This document shows, in pieces, positions 1 through 5,916 of a stretch of 5,916 nucleotides of DNA (position 1 is the first letter of the stretch; each line of letters opens with the position of its first letter). This DNA is from Candidatus Omnitrophica bacterium UBA1443 (GTDB taxonomy: Bacteria > Omnitrophota > Omnitrophia > Omnitrophales > Aquincolibacteriaceae). A program made the position numbers and the translations under genes. The notes under the pieces are model-generated. The model saw only the letters and a program-made list of their open reading frames with translations. It made no database searches and was not told where the DNA came from. Location: assembly GCA_002329545.1 (NCBI GenBank), contig DCTJ01000070.1:6835-12750 (forward strand), written 5' to 3'.

Positions 1-915
1 CCGAATATTTTTGTCAGTCCATCCGCGAGCGCGCGGAGGCTTTCCGTTCTTACGGATGTTCAAAGCCCGATGATTGACCGTTCGATCGGCGCGGCCTATC
101 CTCCTGGATCTATTTTTAAACTCGTGACGGCGCTGGCCGCTCTTGAGGTGGGGAAAATCACTCCCCAGACCCGTTTTTTTTGTAATGGACGTTTCAAACT
201 CGGCAAGTCGGGAAGGGTAGCCCGATGTTGGTTTGAAGAGGGACATGGCAGTATTAACCTGTATCAGGCGATCGAGCGATCCTGTAACGTTTATTTTTAT
301 AACGTTGCCACAAAGCTTACGCCGGAAGAGATCGCAAAATACGCGCATGAGCTTGGTCTCGGGGAACCCATGCGTCTGGAAATCAGCAAGCTGGCGCCCG
401 GCCTGATTCCGGACAGCGCGTGGAAGCGGGCGAGATTTAAACAACCCTGGTATCAGGGCGAAACCATCAATATGGCGATTGGGCAAGGGTATGTGCTCGT
501 GACCCCACTTGAAATTCTCCGTCTCACCTCGATCATCGCCAAGAACGGAAAATTCGTGGATCCCCATCTCGTCCAGAACAATGAATACGAAGAAAGCTCC
601 CGCGATCGGGTTGCGATCCGTGAGGAAAATCTGGACGTGATCAAAAAGGCCATGCTTCAGGTCGTGGAGTCAGACTATGGCACGGGACAGTTAGCTCGGG
701 TGGATTTTGGCAAGCTTGCCGCGAAGACCGGAACGGCCCAAACCCCGCCTCTTAAGGCCCATGGATGGATGACCGGATTTTTCCCCTACAAAGATCCCAA
801 AATTGCATTTGTCGTATTTGTGGAACATGGTGGCTCCGGCGGAATTGCGGGCGCCAGAATCGTCAAACAACTGATTGAGCTCTGGAAGGGAAGTTATGTT
901 CCGAAAATTGCTTAA
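1..915 (+). CDS. mrdA: Penicillin-binding protein 2, peptidoglycan transpeptidase (5' end missing)
   Basis: This is the C-terminal 304 residues of a class B penicillin-binding protein of the PBP2 elongation type. It acts on the outer face of the inner membrane, crosslinking peptide stems on new glycan made by RodA. All three transpeptidase motifs are visible: SxxK in YPPGSIFK (nucleophile Ser at visible residue 37, bases 109-111), SxN as SCN at residues 94-96 (bases 280-288), and KTG in AAKTGTAQTP at residues 242-244 (bases 724-732). The C-terminal stretch HGWMTGFFPYKDPKIAFVV is also typical. The frame is open from base 1. E. coli PBP2 is 633 residues with its active Ser near 330, so roughly 290 residues (membrane anchor and pedestal domain) should lie upstream. 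The ATG at 70 sits inside the domain, beside the catalytic motif, and is not the real start. The stop overlaps the rodA start by 20 bases. The neighbouring rodA separates it from FtsI/PBP3. The family call is very secure. Confidence 0.95.
   Translation, partial: PNIFVSPSASARRLSVLTDVQSPMIDRSIGAAYPPGSIFKLVTALAALEVGKITPQTRFFCNGRFKLGKSGRVARCWFEEGHGSINLYQAIERSCNVYFYNVATKLTPEEIAKYAHELGLGEPMRLEISKLAPGLIPDSAWKRARFKQPWYQGETINMAIGQGYVLVTPLEILRLTSIIAKNGKFVDPHLVQNNEYEESSRDRVAIREENLDVIKKAMLQVVESDYGTGQLARVDFGKLAAKTGTAQTPPLKAHGWMTGFFPYKDPKIAFVVFVEHGGSGGIAGARIVKQLIELWKGSYVPKIA
884..891 (+). promoter_or_regulatory. Ribosome binding site that sets the rodA start
   Basis: The purine run GGAAGGGA lies inside the end of mrdA, four bases before the ATG at 896. 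It supports that ATG over the in-frame TTG at 875, which would add seven residues (MSSGREV) that do not look like the start of a SEDS protein. Its position inside the upstream gene suggests translational coupling of the two genes. Confidence 0.6.
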
Positions 916-1978
916 AGATCTCCATTGGCCGCTTATTGTGGCGGTGATGAGTCTGGCAGTTATCGGGATTCTTTTTATCTATAGCGCTTCCTTCCGCGAT
1001 TCCGGTCAGTACGAAATCAAACAAGTTTTGTGGGCCGTGATAGGGCTTGTGACCATGCTGGCTATCCCTTACGTGGGATATCGGCCCTTGCTTAGTGTCG
1101 GGTATCTATTTTACGGATTCAGTGTGATTCTTTTGATCCTTGTTTTTTTTGTGGGATCCAAACATTTTGGGGCGCAACGCTGGCTCAATGTGGGGCCTCT
1201 ACTTCTTCAACCTTCCGAGTTTGCGAAACTTGGGACATTGCTGGCGCTTGTCAATTATCTGGGATCCCGCAATCCCCTTCAGGGACAGACCAAGACGGTT
1301 TTGGGCGCGCTGGTTTTGCTGGCGGTACCGTGGCTTTTGGTTGTCAAACAACCGGATCTTGGGACAGCCCTGCTTTTTATCCCGATGGTACTCGTCATGT
1401 TTTTTTTATGGGGTATCCGATGGCGGTTTTTGATCACGGCCTTCGCGGGGGTTCTGGTGATGGCGCCTCTTGCCTGGGAAATGCTCAAGGATTATCAGAA
1501 AAAGAGAATTCTGGTTTTTCTCAATCCAAATCTGGATCCGCTTGGTTCCGGGTACACTGCCATTCAGTCGAAAATTGCGGTGGGCTCAGGAGGATTGATG
1601 GGGAAGGGGTATCTTGCCGGTACCCAAACCCAGCTACACTTTGTTCCGGAACACCATACCGATTTCATTTTTTGTGTGATCGGGGAAGAGCTCGGTTTTA
1701 TCGGGACCTTGCTTGTCCTTTGTCTTTACGCGTACCTTTTTCAGGCCATCTTCCTCATCATGGAGCGCACGACCGACATCAAGGCGAAACTGCTGGCGGG
1801 CGGGGTGTTAGCCCTTCTTGCCTCCCACGTTCTGATCAATGTCGGAATGACGATCGGCCTCATGCCAATCACGGGCCTCCCCCTTCCGCTGATTAGCTAC
1901 GGAGGATCTTCGTTTATTATGAACTGCATAGCGCTTGGCTTAGTGTTAAGCGTCTACAAGGAAAGGTCGATTTTTTAG
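896..1978 (+). CDS. rodA: RodA, SEDS-family peptidoglycan glycosyltransferase
   Basis: RodA polymerises lipid II into glycan strands in the inner membrane as partner of PBP2 in the elongasome. The protein is 360 residues (E. coli RodA is 370) and very hydrophobic, with about ten likely membrane segments, the first near 12-31 and the last near 326-355. SEDS hallmarks appear in order: GAQRWLNVGPLLLQPSEFAK (92-111), KQPDLGTALL (151-160), PEHHTDFIFCVIGEELG (251-267) and GLMPITGLPLPLISYGGSSF (321-340). Asp256 in HHTDFIF aligns with the essential Asp of RodA/FtsW proteins. The ATG at 896 is chosen for its Shine-Dalgarno sequence at 884-891; a TTG at 875 is the alternative. It overlaps mrdA by 20 bases, so the two are surely co-transcribed. 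FtsW is the only serious alternative and is disfavoured by the mrdA neighbour. The gene carries two runs of eight T (1143-1150 and 1400-1407) but the frame is intact. Confidence 0.96.
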   Translation: MFRKLLKDLHWPLIVAVMSLAVIGILFIYSASFRDSGQYEIKQVLWAVIGLVTMLAIPYVGYRPLLSVGYLFYGFSVILLILVFFVGSKHFGAQRWLNVGPLLLQPSEFAKLGTLLALVNYLGSRNPLQGQTKTVLGALVLLAVPWLLVVKQPDLGTALLFIPMVLVMFFLWGIRWRFLITAFAGVLVMAPLAWEMLKDYQKKRILVFLNPNLDPLGSGYTAIQSKIAVGSGGLMGKGYLAGTQTQLHFVPEHHTDFIFCVIGEELGFIGTLLVLCLYAYLFQAIFLIMERTTDIKAKLLAGGVLALLASHVLINVGMTIGLMPITGLPLPLISYGGSSFIMNCIALGLVLSVYKERSIF

Positions 1979-2039
1979 GCTGTTTTTCTGTCTTGGGCGG
2001 TTCCGTAGTAACAAGCTCCGAAAAATTTTGAAAATAAGG

Positions 2040-2045
2040 TACAAT
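2040..2045 (+). promoter_or_regulatory. Possible -10 box of a glgB promoter
   Basis: TACAAT matches the sigma-70 -10 consensus at five of six bases and lies in AT-rich sequence upstream of glgB. No good -35 hexamer sits 16-18 bases upstream: the best register (2017-2022) matches only two of six bases. If real, the transcript would have a leader of about 160 bases containing the 2108-2131 hairpin. This is a weak call from pattern alone. Confidence 0.22.
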
Positions 2046-2107
2046 ACGCGCGTCCAATGCCAACAAAAATAAAATTGAACATGCTATTCGTCAACTTTGA
2101 GAAGCGG

Positions 2108-2131
2108 CTTCCCTCTTACAAAAGAGGGGAG
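2108..2131. repeat. Palindromic hairpin, possible dispersed repeat unit
   Basis: CTTCCCTCTT, loop ACAA, then AAGAGGGGAG form a ten-base-pair stem with one G-T wobble. An imperfect outer pairing is possible between AACTTT (2093-2098) and AAAGGTT (2135-2141). No T-run follows on either strand, so it does not look like an intrinsic terminator. Its layout, a pyrimidine arm, a short A-rich loop and a purine arm continuing as GGGGAAAGG, resembles short intergenic palindromes that occur in many copies in some bacterial genomes. With only one copy in this window, the repeat status is inference; the hairpin itself is directly visible. Confidence 0.5.
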
Positions 2132-2212
2132 GGGAAAGGTTAATAAAAGGCATGCCAAGAGAACGATTTTATGTTGGCTGTATCACTCACACCAATGAAT
2201 TGACGGAACCTT

Positions 2213-4453
2213 ATGTTTAAAGTATTTCAAAAAAATGAAGAGGGCGCGCGAGGCGTCTACGGATTTCCCCACCGCGAATTTGAGCGGATTGTCCGGTTTG
2301 AGGAAGATGAACCGTTTGAGATTTTAGGTCCCCACCCGTCGTCAGGGAAAATGGTTCAGGTGAGGTCGTTTTTGCCTCGAGCTGTGGATGCCTGGATTCG
2401 ATTGCCGGGCTCGGGCATGAGAAGGCCAATGAAAAAAGTGCATCCAAAGGGAATCTTCGAAGTCGTGGTGAAATCTTCTTTTCCCGTTATGGACTATCGG
2501 GTGGGATTCCATGATGAGAACGGTTTTGCCAGCGAAACGGAAGATCCCTACGCGTTTCGTCCCGAAATCAGCGATTTAGATCTTTTCCTGATCGGAGAGG
2601 GGAATCACTTCAACAGTTATAAAAAGTTCGGAGCCCAACTCACTCAGATTCGCGGAGTGTCCGGAGTACACTTTTCAGTCTGGGCGCCGAATGCCAAAAG
2701 CGTCAGTGTTGTGGGCAATTTTAATCATTGGATCCCTGGAGCTCATCCCATGGCCCGTATTCATTTTTCCGGGGTTTGGGGGCTTTTTATCCCGGGAATA
2801 GGTGAGGGTGAGCTGTATAAGTTTGCCATCCGTTCATCGGCGGATCATGAAGTCCGGATTAAAACCGATCCGTACGCGTTCCGGGCCGAACTTCGGCCCC
2901 GTACCGCGTCGATCGTGTCCAACCTGGATCGGTATCAATGGAACGATGAATCCTGGATGCAAAATCGCGCCAAGGACCATCCCCTAGCTCATCCCATTTC
3001 GGTTTATGAGATTCATCTGGGTTCCTGGATGCGTGACGAGAAAAACGGATGGGGCTTTATGGACTATCGTGAGTTGGCCGGAAAGCTTGTCAGCTATGTC
3101 AAATACATGGGCTACACTCACGTTGAATTGCTTCCGGTCATGGAACATCCCCTTGATGAGTCCTGGGGTTATCAGGTGGTCAACTACTATGCTCCGACCA
3201 GCCGATTTGGTGATCCCGAAGGTTTTATGTATCTGGTGGATTTGTGTCATCAACATGGGATTGGCGTGATCCTGGATTGGGTCCCGGCCCATTTTCCCAA
3301 AGATAGTTACGGGCTTGTCGATTTTGACGGCCGGCAAATTTACGCCTACGAGAACTGGAAAAAGGGCGAGCATCGTGATTGGGGAACTCTGGTTTTTGAT
3401 TACGGAAAGCGGGAGGTGCAAAACTTTCTGATTTCCAATGCGCTTTTTTGGATGGATAAATATCACGTCGACGGACTTCGCGTTGACGCGGTCGCGAGCA
3501 TTCTGTATCTCGATTATTCCCGGAAGCCCGGAGAATGGGAACCGAACGTGTACGGAGGCAGGGAGAACCTCGAGGCGGTCGCGTTTCTTAAAAAATTCAA
3601 TGAGGTCGTGCACGCCCGCTATCCGGGGATTTTGACCATCGCCGAGGAATCTACCGCCTGGCCGAATGTGACCCGGCCGACTTTTTCGGGAGGGCTTGGG
3701 TTTGATTTGAAATGGAACATGGGGTGGATGCATGACACGCTCGAGTATTTTTCAAAAGATCCGGTCTACAGGAAATTTCATCACGGGAACCTGACTTTTT
3801 CCATGTGGTATCAGCACTCCGAGAATTTCGTCTTGCCCATTTCGCACGATGAAGTGGTTCACGGGAAAGGCTCTTTGATCGGAAAGATGCCGGGGGATGA
3901 CATGCAGAAATTCGCGAATCTCCGGTTGTTTCTCGGTTACATGTTCGCGCATCCGGGAAAGAAACTGCTTTTTATGGGAAGCGATTTCGCCCAGTGGTCG
4001 GAGTGGAACCTTCATCAATCCATCGACTGGCATTTTCTTCAGTTTTCCCGGCACCGGAGAATTAACCAGGTGGTGAAAGACCTCAACCGTCTTTATCGTG
4101 ATTATCCCGCGTTTCACGAAGGGGATCTCACCACCGACGGATTTGAATGGATTGATTTTTCGGATGAAATGAATTCGGTCATCAGTTTTCTTCGCTGGTC
4201 ACGGGACAGGAAGCAATTACTCATTTTTACTTTTAATATGACTCCGGTCATTAGGGAAAATTACCGGATCGGGGTTCCATGGCACGGTTTCTATAAGGAG
4301 ATTTTTAATAGTGAAGCGTTTGATTACGGTGGATGCGGTTTAGGTAACCAAGGGGGGATTCATTCGGAGAATATTCCGATGCACAAGCGGCCTCACTCCT
4401 TGAATTGTCAATTGCCGCCTTTGGGCGTCAACATTTTCTGCTTCTGTCCGTAA
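2213..4453 (+). CDS. glgB: 1,4-alpha-glucan branching enzyme GlgB (GH13)
   Basis: GlgB cleaves alpha-1,4 glucan chains and rejoins them through alpha-1,6 links, making branches in glycogen-type polymers in the cytoplasm. At 746 residues it is close to the E. coli enzyme (728). An N-terminal domain covers about 20-120, with DEPFEILGPHP at 32-42. A CBM48 module covers about 140-235, with FSVWAPNAKSVSVVGNFNHW at 154-173. The GH13 barrel covers about 262-610, and a C-terminal beta domain runs to the end. Active-site residues are intact: nucleophile Asp425 in GLRVDAVAS, acid/base Glu478 in TIAEES, and Asp546 in SHDEVVHGK. The spacing between them (53 and 121 residues) equals that of E. coli D405, E458 and D526. 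The ATG at 2213 has a weak GGAA five to eight bases upstream; the next in-frame ATG would cut into the N-terminal domain. The end is the normal family length, with LPPLGVNIF near the C-terminus. glgE follows on the same strand after 191 bases. Confidence 0.97.
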   Translation: MFKVFQKNEEGARGVYGFPHREFERIVRFEEDEPFEILGPHPSSGKMVQVRSFLPRAVDAWIRLPGSGMRRPMKKVHPKGIFEVVVKSSFPVMDYRVGFHDENGFASETEDPYAFRPEISDLDLFLIGEGNHFNSYKKFGAQLTQIRGVSGVHFSVWAPNAKSVSVVGNFNHWIPGAHPMARIHFSGVWGLFIPGIGEGELYKFAIRSSADHEVRIKTDPYAFRAELRPRTASIVSNLDRYQWNDESWMQNRAKDHPLAHPISVYEIHLGSWMRDEKNGWGFMDYRELAGKLVSYVKYMGYTHVELLPVMEHPLDESWGYQVVNYYAPTSRFGDPEGFMYLVDLCHQHGIGVILDWVPAHFPKDSYGLVDFDGRQIYAYENWKKGEHRDWGTLVFDYGKREVQNFLISNALFWMDKYHVDGLRVDAVASILYLDYSRKPGEWEPNVYGGRENLEAVAFLKKFNEVVHARYPGILTIAEESTAWPNVTRPTFSGGLGFDLKWNMGWMHDTLEYFSKDPVYRKFHHGNLTFSMWYQHSENFVLPISHDEVVHGKGSLIGKMPGDDMQKFANLRLFLGYMFAHPGKKLLFMGSDFAQWSEWNLHQSIDWHFLQFSRHRRINQVVKDLNRLYRDYPAFHEGDLTTDGFEWIDFSDEMNSVISFLRWSRDRKQLLIFTFNMTPVIRENYRIGVPWHGFYKEIFNSEAFDYGGCGLGNQGGIHSENIPMHKRPHSLNCQLPPLGVNIFCFCP

Positions 4454-4644
4454 ATAAAGCAGGTCACGCGAGTAGACTTGCGACGTGAAAGCGAAGCCTG
4501 GACCGGGCAATTTCATGCGGCTGAACCGCAGTTCTCGGACCGGGTGTATGGATCCATCGCGAAGATACGGGCAGAACAAAGACAAAGTTATGCTTTGGAT
4601 CTGAAAATAGGTATTTAATATTTTACAGGGAGCAAAGAGTCGTA
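4454..4644 (+). other. Gap between glgB and glgE
   Basis: This 191-base spacer holds no recognisable gene and no intrinsic terminator. A small stem (TGCGG, loop CTGAA, CCGCA at 4516-4530) has no T-run after it. The reading frame of glgB stays open after its stop for another 54 codons, to a TAA at 4616-4618, with only a TTG (4478) as an early start. Its translation matches nothing I recognise. The last 60 bases become AT-rich and may hold a promoter. Before the glgE ATG lie AGGGAG (4627-4632, twelve bases away) and AGAG (4636-4639, five bases away) as candidate ribosome binding sequences. Confidence 0.55.
4594..4621 (+). promoter_or_regulatory. Possible weak promoter for glgE
   Basis: TTTGGA (4594-4599) and TAATAT (4616-4621) are separated by 16 bases in a locally AT-rich stretch, matching the sigma-70 consensus at three and four of six bases. 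Transcription would begin shortly before the ribosome binding region of glgE. Random AT-rich sequence often gives matches this good, and read-through from glgB would serve equally well. Confidence 0.2.
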
Positions 4645-5916
4645 ATGAAAAGAAAACGAACCAAAAAAAATATCGCACTTTCATCTCGCAAGTCTGCCGC
4701 TCCGGAGGACGTGATTCCGGGCATCATCATTGAGGATGTCCGACCGTCGGTTGATGGAGGGAAATATCCCGTGAAATGGATCGCCGGGGATCCGTTGACG
4801 GTGAAGGCTGATATTTTTAAAGACGGACACGATGTGATAGCGGCCGCTGTCGAGTACAAAAAGAAACGTGACAAGGCCTGGCAAAGCGTTTCGATGAAAT
4901 TCCTCGAGAATGACCGCTGGAGCGGAGAGTTTGTCCCCGCGGAAAATGCCCGGTACCTTTACCGCGTTCGCGCGTGGATGGATCCAGTCGCTTCCTGGAT
5001 GAAGCACGTCGAAAAAAAATGCCAAAGTGAAGCCTCGGTCAAAAGTGAAGTTTTGGAGGGAATCGTTTTACTTGAAGAAGCCAGACGGCTTTCGAAAGGC
5101 AAGGATCGGGAGCGGATTGCAACTTTGAAAGGGAGTTTAAAACGGACCTCAGGGGTTAGCCATGACGTGCTTGCCTTGATCCGGTCGCCGGAATTTCAAA
5201 AGTTTTTAGGCGGACATTCGCTCAGAAGGCTTGAAAGCCTATCTGCTCCCTTGGAGCTTGTTTCGGATCGACGGCGGGCCAGGTTCGGGGCATGGTACGA
5301 AATTTTTCCGAGATCTCAGGGAAAAAAAGAAGGAGTGAGCGCTACTTTCAAGGATTGTATCAAGAGGATACCCGAGATCCGGCAAATGGGCTTTGATGTG
5401 CTTTATTTGACGCCGATTCATCCGATCGGGATGACGAAAAGAAAAGGGCCGAATAATTCCCTTGTGGCGGATAAAGGTTCTCCCGGATCGCCCTGGGCGA
5501 TCGGAAGCAAGGACGGGGGACATAAGGCCATTCATCCCGAACTCGGAACGATGGAAGATTTTAAAAATTTGCTCAAGGCGGCCCAACGCGCGGGTATCGA
5601 AATTGCGCTGGATATCGCTTTTCAATGTTCACCGGATCATCCCTACGTGAAAGAGCATCCCGAATGGTTCTTTCATCGGCCGGACGGAACGATTCACTAC
5701 GCTGAAAATCCCCCCAAAAAATACGAAGACATTTACCCGTTGAATTTTCACTGCGAGGACTGGCGGGCGCTTTGGGAGGAACTAAAAAGCATTATCCTGT
5801 TTTGGGCGGATAAGGGGGTCAAGATTTTCCGGATTGATAACCCGCACACGAAACCGCTGGGTTTCTGGAAATGGCTCATTGAGGAGACCCAGAAGGTGTA
5901 TCCGGAGTCGATTTTT
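4645..5916 (+). CDS. glgE: Alpha-1,4-glucan:maltose-1-phosphate maltosyltransferase GlgE (3' end missing)
   Basis: GlgE (GH13_3) transfers maltosyl units from alpha-maltose-1-phosphate to the non-reducing end of an alpha-1,4-glucan, releasing phosphate, in the cytoplasm. The visible 424 residues cover the N-terminal beta-sandwich domain (about 22-125), a helical segment (about 130-205) and the first part of the catalytic barrel. Diagnostic stretches are RARFGAWYEIFPRS (211-224), MGFDVLYLTPIHPIG (248-262), GSPWAIGSKDGGH (281-293), AENPPKKYEDIYPLNF (353-368) and FRIDNPHTKP (395-404). Asp398 in FRIDNPHTKP is the nucleophile, equivalent to D394 of the Streptomyces coelicolor enzyme. The acid/base Glu should lie near residue 427, just past the window edge. 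Family members are about 650-700 residues, so around 60% is present. The ATG at 4645 is the first start after the stop at 4522. The first 20 residues are a basic tail (MKRKRTKK and onward) ahead of the conserved fold. It follows glgB, which would branch its product. Generic alpha-amylases lack the AENPPKKY and DNPHTKP signatures. Confidence 0.96.
   Translation, partial: MKRKRTKKNIALSSRKSAAPEDVIPGIIIEDVRPSVDGGKYPVKWIAGDPLTVKADIFKDGHDVIAAAVEYKKKRDKAWQSVSMKFLENDRWSGEFVPAENARYLYRVRAWMDPVASWMKHVEKKCQSEASVKSEVLEGIVLLEEARRLSKGKDRERIATLKGSLKRTSGVSHDVLALIRSPEFQKFLGGHSLRRLESLSAPLELVSDRRRARFGAWYEIFPRSQGKKEGVSATFKDCIKRIPEIRQMGFDVLYLTPIHPIGMTKRKGPNNSLVADKGSPGSPWAIGSKDGGHKAIHPELGTMEDFKNLLKAAQRAGIEIALDIAFQCSPDHPYVKEHPEWFFHRPDGTIHYAENPPKKYEDIYPLNFHCEDWRALWEELKSIILFWADKGVKIFRIDNPHTKPLGFWKWLIEETQKVYPESIF

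Larger units (their letters stand above)
1979..2212 (+). other. Non-coding gap between rodA and glgB
   Basis: This 234-base stretch separates the cell-wall pair from the glucan pair. The first part is AT-rich, with a TACAAT box at 2040-2045. The middle holds a perfect GC-rich hairpin (2108-2131). The end carries a weak ribosome binding site (GGAA at 2205-2208) before glgB. No T-run follows the hairpin, and I see no intrinsic terminator for rodA. Two tiny open frames are present, of 28 codons (2057-2143) and 22 codons (2152-2220). Neither has a convincing ribosome binding site and neither resembles a family I know. Confidence 0.6.

Noticed and set aside
1330..1896. 188-codon + strand frame inside rodA
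   Set aside because: It is an alternative frame of the SEDS gene. All conserved RodA motifs are in the other frame, and the predicted peptide is low-quality Gly/Arg/His-rich sequence.
2028..2056. TTGAAA at 2028-2033 as a -35 box
   Set aside because: It is only six bases from TACAAT, and the position 17 bases downstream (CGTCCA) is not a -10 box.
2108..2131. Intrinsic terminator for rodA
   Set aside because: The stem is good but is followed by GGGAAAGG rather than a T-run, on the - strand no T-run follows either, and it lies 130 bases past the rodA stop.
2057..2143. 28-codon open frame starting ATG CCA ACA
   Set aside because: It has no ribosome binding site and reads straight through the palindrome, so its C-terminal half is just the translated hairpin.
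2984..3733. 249-codon open frame on the - strand
   Set aside because: It lies entirely antisense to the GH13 barrel of glgB, whose motifs and family length are unmistakable. The predicted protein shows no family features.
4340..5025. Overlapping - strand frames across the glgB-glgE junction
   Set aside because: Most of their length is antisense to glgB or glgE coding sequence. They have no ribosome binding sites or recognisable domains.
5239..5625. 128-codon - strand frame
   Set aside because: It is antisense to the conserved GlgE catalytic region and has no recognisable features of its own.

Overview
This window holds four protein genes, all on the + strand and all confidently recognisable. 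They form two functional blocks. The first is a cell-wall elongation pair: the 3' part of mrdA (PBP2), overlapped by a complete rodA. The second is an alpha-glucan pair: a complete glgB (glycogen branching enzyme), then the 5' part of glgE (maltose-1-phosphate maltosyltransferase), which runs off the right edge.

Layout: 1-915 is the PBP2 transpeptidase domain without its N-terminus. 896-1978 is RodA. 1979-2212 is a non-coding gap with a short GC-rich hairpin that looks like a dispersed palindromic repeat. 2213-4453 is GlgB. 4454-4644 is a second gap with no clear terminator. 4645-5916 is the first 424 residues of GlgE, ending about three residues before the expected acid/base glutamate.

How the genes work together: RodA is the SEDS glycosyltransferase that polymerises lipid II, and PBP2 crosslinks the product, so the pair is the core synthase of the rod-shape elongasome. 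GlgE transfers maltosyl units from alpha-maltose-1-phosphate onto an alpha-1,4-glucan, and GlgB adds alpha-1,6 branches. Together they are the polymerising half of the GlgE pathway. The enzymes that supply maltose-1-phosphate (TreS and Pep2, or GlgM) are not in the window and could lie downstream.

Organism: a rod-forming bacterium with peptidoglycan and roughly balanced base composition. Genes are tightly packed within a block, with ATG starts and modest Shine-Dalgarno sequences. GlgE is best known from actinobacteria, but the codon use and base composition do not look like a high-GC actinomycete. A Gram-negative lineage, possibly an uncultured phylum, fits better, but I cannot place it further from sequence alone.

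I found no previously undescribed system. There is no CRISPR array, insertion sequence, tRNA or rRNA that I can see. The items most worth a second look are the intergenic palindrome, the two short open frames flanking glgB, and the GlgB-GlgE pairing itself.
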